Shown one piece after another: positions 47,296 to 58,816 of a stretch of DNA of 64,000 nt. The DNA is from Mactra quadrangularis (taxonomy: Eukaryota > Mollusca > Bivalvia > Venerida > Mactridae), in contig CM046311.1 in the NCBI GenBank assembly GCA_025267735.1, positions 19,187,020-19,251,019 on the forward strand. Reading direction: 5' to 3'. Each line of letters starts with the position of its first letter. Positions within the stretch are counted from its first letter, which is position 1. The notes below the pieces were generated by a model that worked only from the letters and a program-made list of their open reading frames with translations, was not told where the DNA came from and searched no databases. Both the position numbers and the translations under genes were made by a program.

Positions 47296-50200
47296 CTTGT
47301 AAACTTTGTCCTAGTCGATATTTACAGGTGTGTATTAAGTATAAATTATTTGAGTATAACGTTTATAAGTCAAGTCTACTTTCGGTTTCGATTTTACTTT
47401 AAACCAAACATATTTTGTAATAATATTGTATTCAAATAATTGTAAATTTTAGCTGGATTCAAATTGTTTTAATATTAAACGAGTTGTTAATGTATCGCGG
47501 AAACATAAATAATTTTGCTAATTTGACGAACCCCTTTATTGAACACATTTCCATAGCATTCGGTTTTGACTCCCCTGGATACAATTTCTGACTCTTACCG
47601 TGTGTATAGTAATAATGACCTAGATATCATTTTCGAAAAAAATATTTTTAGAAATAAATATAGATCTTGAGAAATTGCATGAATTTACACCAGAACATGT
47701 ACCCTGGTAACCCCCTTCAAAATTAAGATACCTACTACAACTGTACTATTGTAGTAAATAAAAAGTTAAAACAATGATTTGAAAAACAAACAGATTATCA
47801 TAAAAATAAAAAGCTACAAAAGCAGGGTAAATAGTCATATGATCTTCCAATTGTAAACAAAATTAATTTTACAAATGATCTAGTTTACCGTTGTATTCAA
47901 TTTTTGTGCCGCGGTAATTAACTAACGATCAATATTCACAGGTGCAAACGATAAATCGGTGAAACACACATGCCTGTTAACCTTATAAGTTGTTTTTGTT
48001 GATCACGTGGCTATATACCCCGATATAAATACCAAGTTTAAATTGTCTAAGTTAACCATAATGAATGATTTTAATATGTTTTATTTCGTTTGTAAATACA
48101 CTGTAAATACATTTAGACATGTCTCATGCTATGTTTAGATAACTTAGATAAAGTATATCTTGATTGATATAAGGAGTATATGTATTTATTCATATTTCAT
48201 AACATAGACATAGTACATGTATAGTAAGCAAAATGATGGTAAAATATTAAGATAAATAAAGATTTATGCATAAAATATTACATAATATATATAAAAAAAA
48301 CAGTCCATAAAATTGCATGTACAGTAATATGAGAATGGTTAAAACAGGTATTTATTGTTGATAGGCAAATTTTAAGACAGAAATATTAGAAGTATCATTG
48401 CACTTGAGTGAATTATTAAAGACCATGTCGAATATATTGAAATATAGGGATGGCACAAAAGAATTTGATCCTTATTTCCACTGTGGACCCTACTATTCAT
48501 TAAATCGATGAATACACCAGAATTCATCACAGATAAATACGATACTATCACACAAAAATAACAAATATGAAAATAATAATTATAAGATAAAGAATTAAGA
48601 GCTAAATACATATATACATTAGTCATCTCAGATCTCTGACAAAAGATGGGCTTTAAAATGGGAAAAAATCCTAGCTTGTCTAATGTTTTGTGGCATTTCA
48701 TTCCACAGAAAACATCCATTAAAAGCAAAAGACTTTTGACTTTGACCTTAGTTATGGATGACTCTATAAAAAGTTAAATGATAGCAGCTGCCACACATGT
48801 CATGCCGGATCCATGGCACATCAGGCAATAAAACTTTAGACGTGTGCTTATGCTACAAACCAATTTATTGTCATTAATATTGTGTATAAGGATTCAAAGT
48901 TTTCATGTTGTAATTCGGTGTAAACTAAAGTGCTTTGGTTCCGTTTCTAACGGTACTGAGGTAAGATTTTTTTTGTTTGACTCTTTAAGAGTTGAATACC
49001 CAGTTCCTTGTAGGGACAATTTTTGAAGAGTATTCTTCCCTTTTTAGGGATTTGCTTTTCGGACCGTTTTAACTTAGTTTTCTACGGAGTTAAAGCGGTT
49101 TTTGTGTTAAGCTCTCTCGAGTTGAATACCCGTTCCCCTGGGTGGGTAAAGAAGGACGAGTAATTCTCCCCCCTTGCTGCGTGAGTACCCTTGGGGGGGG
49201 CTTGCCCGTGGGAGACTGACCCTTGTGGGTTGGTCCTTAAGGGGCTGGTCATTGGGGAGCTGGCCCTTGGGGGGCTGTTCCATGTGGGCTGGACCTTAGG
49301 GGCAGCTGGCCCTGGCGGCTTGCCCTTGGAGGCTGGTCCTTGAGGGGGCTGGCCCATGAAGGGGTGGCCATTTGGGGCTTGCCCTTGGGGGGACTGGTTC
49401 ATGGGGGGCTGGCCCATGGGAGATGGCCTAGACGGTTAGCCCTGGACGGTTAGCCCTGGACAGTCAGCCCTGGTAGAGGAGAGGGGTGATAACATTATTT
49501 ACTAGTTAATATACGTGAGTTTTATTTATATTTTATTCAAATATCAGCGGCGGATACTTCTTATCTGCAGATTTTAATATTCAGTACCCGTACATGTTTT
49601 TTTGTAAACACTATCGATAATCGAGTATTTGAATCAGACGAAGAGGTTACCGACATTAAGGTTGACCGCGTCTCTTTTTGACACGGGTGTTATCGGTTAA
49701 TACCGATTACAATTGCCGTCTCTTATTTTATCTAATAATTTCCTTTTTTATATATACTCTGAGTACTTAAACGCCCATGTTTGGATTTTTTATACTCTTT
49801 TAAACGCACCAATTTTAAAAATGTTCCAGGTGCATTAAATTGAGATTTTACGGTAGACGAGAAACTTTCATGGAGTTTTTAAGCTAAATAAACAACATTA
49901 GGATTATAAATCTTCTTTTCAACACAATTACGACAAGAAACTTTATATTTATAATATGCCATAGGGAAATATTAGAAACTAAAATTTTGCATAACATATG
50001 TAAGTATTTTGTAATTAAAAACTTAGGTTGATCTACAGCATTGTTTTAGATAATATTTAAATCAGTAGATAAGAATAGTATGACTCAATAAATGTCGGAT
50101 TTTTTTACCTTTTCAGAAATCACTATAGATAAAAAATGTTTTTGCTTCAACTTAAGTACAATGCACATACTAATACAAAAAGAAATGCGTTTATTATTTT

Positions 50201-50660
50201 CACAAAGTGTATAATTACATTAAGTCAATCTCAGGAATGCTTTGTAGCACTTAACACATTATACATCGCTTTTGATACTTGCTTTCAAAAACATGATACA
50301 AGTGATGAAATAAATACAGAATGTACTTATAGCAGTGTTCTATCATTTGTACTGTCGTGACTCTTTTGTGTATAGACATACATGTATATCTTTCATAACT
50401 TTTATTCTTTTAAGGACTTTAGAACTTTGTGTACAAAGTGCCTTGTACTTTATTACTAGAAATATAGTGCCCTCCAAATCTTCCGTACAAATTAGATTTT
50501 GAGAAAAAAGGACACAAATATCGCGATTTACATACATGTACTATAATGAATAAAGTTTAAATCACAAATGATGTTAAAAAACTAAATACTAATTTTGAAA
50601 TTTGTTCAGATAAATCTTTGTTTCTTTTTAGTGGGTAAATATTTCAAATCTGTTGGTCAG
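47296..50660. other. Upstream region of TRIM-3 (divergent spacer)
   Basis: No gene is supported. It is almost identical to 15,698-19,050, with only scattered substitutions and small indels, and includes the same 'gatcacgtggctatatacc' block. Confidence 0.5.
49186..49480. repeat. G-rich degenerate minisatellite, unit 2
   Basis: This is the copy of 17,577-17,870 with a shorter G-run and one extra 'gacggttagccctg' unit near 49,440. It shows that the tract changes length after duplication. Confidence 0.8.
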
Positions 50661-50670
50661 AAAAAAATGA

Positions 50671-51865
50671 ATGTTGCCTAAAGTTATTTGGTTTGGCACT
50701 GCATTGTACTTTTATTTAGATAGTGAAATGTCATTGACTAAGTACATGTACTTAACAATGTTCTTATTGACTAAACATAGTTGTAAGGAATTTCACATAC
50801 ACAGTTTCACCTTCTTTGTTTTCTTTTCATTTATACGGCGCCGTTATATGACTTGCGTTAAACCCAACAAAAACAAACATGTATACAACGTTTTAAAACT
50901 ACAGTTTACCTTTATTAGTGAACAGTGCTTATGTTGCTATGTTGTCAACTCGTGAGAAGATAGGGACATCTTTTGAAAGAGGTTTGTTATGAACTAGCGA
51001 CCCTTTCAACACCATCACAACAAAGAGAAAATATAAATACACAATGTAACTCCTTTCTATATGAATTCCAATCTCTGTAAACAGATATCCTGTAGAGCGT
51101 TGTCGTACAAGATCTCTAAGATCTCAATGGGGGGGGGGCACGTCGAGATGACCTTTATGGCGACCAATCAATGCGTAGCTTTCATCTAGACGAATCACTA
51201 TTAATAACATTTTGATTTCGTAATTTCTATTTTTATACCAAGGTTTGCAAGCTGATTTAACAGCGGTATTATTCACAGTCTGTGATTGGACGGCTCATCT
51301 CAAATTGCGTGACGTAGACGATGTAAACAAGTTACTAATTATAACAATTTCGTCATGAATATTATGATGAAAAAGGTCACCTGAACGTGACCCTCGTTTG
51401 AAAACGGCCAGATCTAAATTCGCGAGTAGGCGAGGGAAAATTTTTAGATCGGGTTTTAATAAGATTGTATGAATTCATTCTTGAATGGCATATAATGGTT
51501 GGTTATTAAAACTATATGATACGTATAAAGGTCTTCCTAATACAGTTATCATTTATATATTGAAATTTCATATACAATGAACTAAACACTGCTCTTATTG
51601 GCCAAGGTACTGTTGCGAAGATTTCACATACGCTGTCTCGCCCTCTTTGTTTTCTTTTCACTGTACCAACGTTTCAAAACTACAGTTTACCTTTGTAAGT
51701 GAACAATGATAAAAGACGTGCCAATGACGATCTAGCGATGACACAGTGGACAATATAACTTCTTACCTTATAAATTCTTTCTTTGAATGGCATAAAATGA
51801 ATGGTTATTAAAAGTAAATGATAAGTATAAAGGTATTCCTAACTCAGTTATCATTTTACTCTGTA
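50671..51865. repeat. Duplicated upstream module of ECTO-2
   Basis: The same two-module layout as upstream of ECTO-1. The second module has lost internal sequence around 51,705 ('gaacaatgataaaagacgtg'), and the embedded SINE tail has lost 'atacaatgtgttgctacg'. Confidence 0.55.
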
Positions 51866-51870
51866 CTTGT

Positions 51871-54800
51871 ATGGTTAATAAAATGGATCTCTGTCTGCAT
51901 TTATTTGTGTCGGTTGCTTTTGGGATATGTGTTATTATACAAACTGTAGATGGTAAATTGCCTGACTTAGCAACTCTATGTCCGTACAATGATTTCTGTA
52001 CGACTAAAGCAACAAAGGTTTGTTTTTATTTAAAATCATATTCATATCTATAAAAAGAGGATATATTTGCTTTTTCGCCTTTGAAACATCCGAGTTTTAT
52101 TTCATAAAGTGAGCCCAGGAAACATGTTTTCACGGGTGGCTTGTTTTTGTACACGTAATTGTTATTTTATGCACTATTTTGAATGTCATAATTTTTAATT
52201 TATTAATTCATAATATTTTTATTTTAATTAATTTATATAATTTATTTTATTTCTGCAATACTTTGACGTTTATTTGCATGGCAAAATATATTGAATAAGA
52301 AAGTTGTTTTTACTTGAAATTGAACTATAGAATTTATTAAGTTTTAATTTTATTTAAGTTTTATTTTGAGAATATCAGCCAAAATTTGATTAGCATGTTT
52401 TATTAATTTGCATTTACAACGAGTTTCACACGAGATTTTTTTTATAATATACCGCATTTGTATAGCGCTCTTTTCATATTGAATATATGTTCAAAAGCGC
52501 TTCACAATCATATGCATATTAATTAGGAAATGATTAATTGAAAATGGATAAAAGATGATAAAATATAAAATAATTTTTTTTTTTTACTCATAAAAACTAA
52601 GAATTAGTGATCAATAAAGTGCTCATAGTAGTTAAAAAACAACAAAAAAAAACATGTGTTTTTTTTACCGTAAAAGATAGTGTAATGAGTAATAATGGAC
52701 TGTTGGTAGAACGGCAGCCAAATGGTCGATGGGGAATCTGGCTATAATGGCCCTAAAAATCCATGATTGCAGTGGCCAAATTATATGAGTTCCGAATATT
52801 GCGTAAAATCCAGATAAATGTATTTACATGTACCAATTAGTCCAGAAAACATATTTACACGAGCGGCTTATACGTTATTGTTTTTTACGCAATATTCGAA
52901 ACTCCTATAATTTGGCCTCTGCAATTATTTGACGGAAACGTGTTTAAAAAAAATGCAGTATTATAAAGTATGGATATACCTGTATATATATATCAAGAAG
53001 TATTGATATTGGCAAATGTGAAAAATAGATATACATGTATAAGAAAGAAGACTAGAAAAATTGCATCTAGAAACTTTAAAATCTTCATGACAAGACCTGT
53101 TAAGCTATCGTGGCGGTGCAAGGGTGCGAACCCCAGCTTTAATAGATTAAATCAATCATTTAGAAATATTCTGAACCTCAGGCTTCATTTGTAAGATATA
53201 TTTAGAGAGCCTACTATTGAATGATACTGAAGAGTGGAACCAAGCGTCTGATGCTTTGAAAAGTATTGTACATAACAAAATTGTAACTAAAATTTATCAT
53301 GTTTGTTTTACAGACGCTGCAGCCAAATGAATCTCATTTGATGCCATGTTGTCAGAAATGTTCGTGTGATGATGATTGTCAACTGTTTGGTAATTGTTGT
53401 CCGGACAAAGTGCTATCACAAGACATACCAATAAGGTATCCATGTTCTAAAGTAGATCAGTATTTCAACGCACCAAGAAATGTTATACCATATAGGGTCA
53501 AAAATGCATTCTACCATATAATAGATGACTGCCCTACACAAAACCTCTTGATGCAATATCCAAGGTGCTCTGAGTTACTTTATCTTGAGGACTACGCCTT
53601 TGTATCAGATCCTCTGTCTGGCCTTGTCTATCAGAATAAATACTGTGCAATGTGCAATGGAGTTAAGGACTATACAATGTGGCACTTGAAAACGGACTGT
53701 CAAAAGAAACAACTTGAGCATATCAAAACATGGGAAGAATATACCCTAACTATTTTGACATCATGTGAAATCACACCAATTGCACCTACTGCTTCCTCTG
53801 GTCACAAGGCCCGTTGTTATAATACAGAATATCATGAGAACTTTAATCAATGTAATATAACCGGCAAGTGGAACGAAATAGATACAGATATAGAAAACGC
53901 TTGTGAATACGAAAATCTAGCAATAAATGACAATTTTTATGAATCACCAATTATTGGAGGAAATATAAATGTATTTGGAAATCCTTATTGTAAATTATGT
54001 AATGTTAAAGAGGTCGAGGATTGGACACATTTATGTAATCGTGAGGTTCTACTACCACCGTATACATTACCGGATAAACCTGATTTTAGGAACATGGCAT
54101 TATTGATCAACTTTGTCATGAATGAAGAGACCGTTGAGGAAACCTCACCAATGTGTAACAAAACGGAGCTTTGGGATCCCTTTCAAGTAAGTAAACAAGT
54201 TTCTCGCTGCCATTGCACTGTAGTAGAATGAAAGGTTGCGAATACAGAGGTCCCAGGTTCGATTCTTTACAGTGGCAGTTTATAATCTTCCATGGAAGTT
54301 TGATGATATGATTGCGAATTTCCTTTATACAGAAAGTTGTCAGGTCTTTGTTATTGTTAAGACTGGAATTGGCATATAATGGATTTGACAGATAAAGTTA
54401 TTTAGATCATTCGCCCGCTGTATTTAACCTGACAAAAGCGTTGGTGATTGTCACAAGAGCTAAAAACCATTTGTCAGTTTATTCCTCGCTTAGAGCCATA
54501 TAGATGCATTTATACGTCGCACGGTTTATTCTCTAGTCTTTCATAGGGCATTGAAGTCGGTTTGTAAAGTGTCCAGTTTTTGTTCATTTGATAAGGAATG
54601 AGTAAATACAAATTTGTTTTATCGTTAAAACAAGATTTTGACCAAAATATTAAGAGGGAACTGCTAGTTATCAATAGCCAATTGTTTGTTTATTTTGTAG
54701 GAAATGTGTATAACTGTGACTTGTCCAATGTCTAAGTTCCTGTATGCTGGAAGATGTCAGGATATGTACAAAAGACCCCCTGGAGAAACGTATGAGATTT

Positions 54801-55375
54801 ATTTCAGAATTGAATCAAATTTCTCAGACTTTAACAGAAAAGACATACACAACATAGCCGCTGCTATAATTTCTAATGAACACTGCAAACTCTGTCAAAG
54901 TAGTATCTACATTGCCGATAATTCAGACCATTATTTAGTTTATCGTATTGAAGCAGAAGATAGTTGCACTGAGGATTACTTGATTGAACAGGTTAAACTA
55001 ATGATTGCCCATCCAATTCCACATGTTGATATTGGCCCTAATCTATTTGTAACATTATTCCCAGATTTATATATTTCAAGCAACCAATTGACTCAACTTT
55101 TGGGACGGCTATTCTTTGAAAATTGTAATCCGCCTGTACATATTGACCATCAGTTGATTTATGGATGTCCAAGAGTAGCAATACAAGATACTGGTTTTAA
55201 TGTAACACTACATGACGATATCAATATTTTTACTGAAAACAGTGCGACATCAGTGTGCGTGGATGATTACTTTAGAATTATGCAGTTAATGAATAGCTCC
55301 AATTCTATAAAACATTATCATTTTGTTACCGTTTTGATGGTTCTTGTATGTAGTCATGCGAACTTTATATTGTAA
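51871..55375 (+). CDS. Secreted/GPI-type cysteine-rich ectodomain protein, copy 2 (ECTO-2)
   Basis: Exons are 51871-52017, 53314-54186 and 54701-55375, with phase-0 introns; the product is 564 aa, the same length as ECTO-1. It keeps the signal peptide (core LFVSVAFGICVII), the somatomedin-B-like cysteine cluster, both YCxxCN modules (YCAMCN and YCKLCN), all visible cysteines, and the hydrophobic tail HFVTVLMVLVCSHANFIL. Differences from ECTO-1 are scattered substitutions such as Y to N in NAPRYV and several changes just before the tail (NSSNSIKHYH for NSSDPIKQHH). No seven-helix domain follows within 1.5 kb in either copy. The function is unknown. Membrane anchoring by GPI is a prediction from the tail only. 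Confidence 0.85.
52766..52925. mobile_element. Fold-back element in ECTO-2 intron 1
   Basis: This is the counterpart of 21,212-21,369, with arms based on 'ttgcagtggccaaattatat' and the inverse 'ataatttggcctctgcaa'. About 39 of 42 arm bases still pair. Confidence 0.7.
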
Positions 55376-55399
55376 ACAAACTTCAGGGTATATAATCAC

Positions 55400-55982
55400 G
55401 TGAACTATGTTATGTAAACAAACAATTGTTTTTTGTCGAATTCTTATCTTTTGCGAAAGCAAAACGAAGCCACCGGCTAGCTCAGCTGGTAGCACGCAAG
55501 TCTACTGATCGAGAGGTCGTAGGTAGAATTGCCGTGCGAGGCATACTTTCGTGGAGCTTGGTCATGAAATAATTTCTACGGCCATTCTTCCTCCTACCAA
55601 TGATTCTTAATCATGTAGGTCAGTTGTCAGTCACTGACGAGAGTATGTGCCTGATAGTTGGTTAACAGCTAAATCCAAAGATTTAGCCTTTCTAGGAACA
55701 GTGAGTAGGTTCACTTACCACCGTTATATAACCTATACAATGTGTTGCTACGGCGTTAAACCCAACAAAATAAACAAATATAGCAAACGATAAATCGTGC
55801 ATAAATATATTTCGACTAACGTGAATATACACCCTGGTATTGACCATGTTTTATACAAGTATAAATCTAAACTTTTGTTAATTATGGTATATTGCAACGT
55901 GATTTACATCACATCTTGTACAATAAACAAAATCATGCAATTTATGATTGCGCTAAACCAGACAAATCATTGAACACATAGT
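55400..55982. mobile_element. Unit-2-only insertion carrying a tRNA-derived SINE
   Basis: Unit 1 runs directly from 'aacttcagggtatgtagtcacgt' to 'gaaatatctgtcac', while unit 2 has about 580 extra bases here. From about 55,470 a SINE head has a clean A-box ('ctagctcagctggtagca') and a decayed B-box ('ggtagaattgc'). It ends at about 55,785 with 'gctacggcgttaaacccaac'. The flanking part is unassigned. Confidence 0.65.
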
Positions 55983-56119
55983 GTATAAAATATCTGTCAC
56001 TTGTTCTTACCTTTTCTTCCACAAAAATCCTTAATTTCGCCTTGGATATTTAATTGTTAATTCTAAATCCTACAAACAAAACAGTCGAGTGGAAAACTAC
56101 ACATCTTTCTTGAATTACT

Positions 56120-56565
56120 GTATTTTAGCGATACACTTTTGCCGCAATCATTCTAGACTGATATTGTATCAATTTCCATTTTCATTCTAAACTATTTTGT
56201 ACCATTTCCCGCATTCAATCTAGACTGATCACATTTATTTTATACTGATTTTGAATCATTTTCCACATTCATTCTAAACTGATTTTGTACACTTTTTCAC
56301 TTTCATTCTAAACTATTTTTGAACCAAATATACCACATTTATTCTTCATCGAATTCGTATCATTCATAACATTCATTGTTTGTACCATTGTCACATTCAT
56401 TCTATACTGTGATCGTACCATTTTCCACATTTATTCTAGACAAAATTTGTACCATTTTCCACCGTGAACTATTTATTCTGTACTGAATTTGTACCATATT
56501 CGACATTCATTCTATACTGCTTTTGTACCACTTTTCACATTCCTTTTTTATTTTTTGTACCAATT
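56120..56565. repeat. Degenerate 33-34-bp tandem repeat downstream of ECTO-2
   Basis: This is the counterpart of 23,995-24,440, with internal unit losses (for example near 56,150 and 56,375). Confidence 0.75.
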
Positions 56566-57041
56566 TCACATTAATGTTGTACAAGTTTATGAATTATAAT
56601 CCTAATTTTATTTATGGCATTTATTACAAATTTTATTTTGTGCATAATTGTGACGCTTTTATGCATGTTATGTATACCTTTCTCTTTGTTTCTCAAACAT
56701 AAACCTAAGTCAATTGACCAGGCGTTATAATTGATTTAAGTTCAATTCTGAGTATCTGAATGGTTTTCGGGGTGCACGTTCCTACAGAGGCGAGTACGCA
56801 TCAAACGATTTAACAATCAGTTCATTTTATCAGAGTATTATTCAGCTCAATACTTGGTGGTTTGTGACTAACATGAACAAGTTAGTCACTGTTGTTAGCC
56901 TGACGAACCGCTTGCATACAAACATAGCACTTTACGGAACTGAGAGATACAAAAGAACCCGGTGACTAGGTCTGAACTGAGGACAGGTTAATGGCATTGC
57001 GTTGAAACTCAAACAGAGTTTTGTTTTATAATGACATTGTG

Positions 57042-57338
57042 GGACCCGGGTCTGTAGCACGGTTGATAGCGCACCGGTATTACAAATATAGTGTTCCGAA
57101 GGGAAAAGGGTTCGAATCCCACCCGGGCCGCTCTTACCCTTCTATGAAAATATAACAATAAAGTCAATTTTCCTCTATTATTAAGGTACATGTATTTTGG
57201 AGAGGTTTCCGGCCATGTGAAAGGGTAGGTGAGTACTTGTCATAGACAATGGTCCATGAAAGTTAGGTTATGTGCGCTGAAGGCCGTAAAATGAAAAAAA
57301 GTTTTGTTATATCGGCGTTAAAGCCAATAAAAGTATGT
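57042..57338 (+). repeat. tRNA-derived SINE, unit 3 copy
   Basis: This is almost identical to 24,929-25,226 and marks the start of the third unit. Confidence 0.7.
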
Positions 57339-57599
57339 ATTTTGTTTCTTGTATCCCTTGTAAATTAGTCAATCAGCCAAAACCAATTTTGAATCTGTCG
57401 CTGTAGGATCTCTAAGTCTTGTGTATTCATGTAAAACGTTTTCTTATTATGCAAGTCACGATTCTCGTCTAATAATACGGGATACTTTTGACAGCCTTTA
57501 ATCTATGTCCAATATTGCTAACTCGATATCAACGGCAATATAATCACAAATCTTCATGCAATCCAGTTTGTCCGATGAAAAATTAATTTTACGGAAATA

Positions 57600-57880
57600 T
57601 CCGAAAAGTTAGTGCGGAAATAGCCGACGAGTTAGTGCGAAGAATTATGACGGAAATGGCCGAAAAGCTACGACGGAATTGGCCGTAGAGTTAGGACGGA
57701 AATGGCCGAATAATAATGACGGAAATGGCCGAAGAATTATGACGGAAATTGCCAGAGAATTATGACGGAATTGGTCGAATAGTTACCACGGAAACGACCG
57801 AAGAGTAAGGACGGAAATGACCGAATAGTTATGACCGAAATGGCCGAAGAGTAACGACGGAAATGGCCGAAAAGTTACGA
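57600..57880. repeat. 23-bp minisatellite upstream of SULT-3 (about 12 units)
   Basis: It matches the unit 2 array (25,490-25,770) almost base for base, including variant units, unlike the short array of unit 1. Confidence 0.85.
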
Positions 57881-58816
57881 CGGTATTATCATTCATCATT
57901 ACATTCGGAACATCCTCGGCCATTCGCTTTGAATAACCTCGGACATATTTGGGCGCCATTTTGAAACTATGTAAACAAGTACACGATCGTTTAGGCGATG
58001 ACTGAAGTTTCGTTTTTAGTCCGTAAATTTGAAATTACTCATTTCATTGGTACCGATGAACAATATTTAGTTCAATTTAAAACAAATAAATATCTGTGCG
58101 TATACTACAAGAACTATCTTGTGTAACCGTTACGTGCTTCGCCTCGCGTAGGTTGTAAAATCACCAAAATCCAGTGAAGACCCCCCCCCACCAATCATTC
58201 CGAGATTATTCATTCATGAAAGGTCGAGGGTGTTCCGAATGTCATCATTAGGGGAACTTCGGTTACTTTCGGTTGCTCGCCAGAAAGTGCTTTTAAGCAA
58301 TATTTAGTGATATGCCCTATAAAGATTCTGTTTGGACTCTGGAATTATTTGTCCATCCGGCATTATAAATCTCTAGTCATTCACTTTCTTTTACTAGCAA
58401 TTTGATTAAAATCAGATCTGAAAACACCGCTCGCACACTCGCCTATTTTACAATTGACAAACTCGCAGTGCGGGTCACGATCTCGTGACCTTTGCTATCA
58501 TAATATTCATCAATCTTGTTTCATCATGATAAAGAGTATTCATGTACATGGGTTGGTTGGTTAAAACAATGGTCATCCTGACGTGAAACCCTCCCACTGT
58601 ATGATAGCAGGGAGATCCTTTAAATGTAAATGTTTTTGGTGCTTTTCGTCACATTTCAGCTTTCCCGAATGCCTTTGTCTCTACCATAACTTGAGAAAAT
58701 GACAGCGTGAACATGCCTTAATAGAATGAGAGAGTGACAGGGTTTTTAACTATAGGAATCAATGTAACCTATCATTCACAGCGATCATATAGTATATTGA
58801 GAGTCCTGCAGTGACA

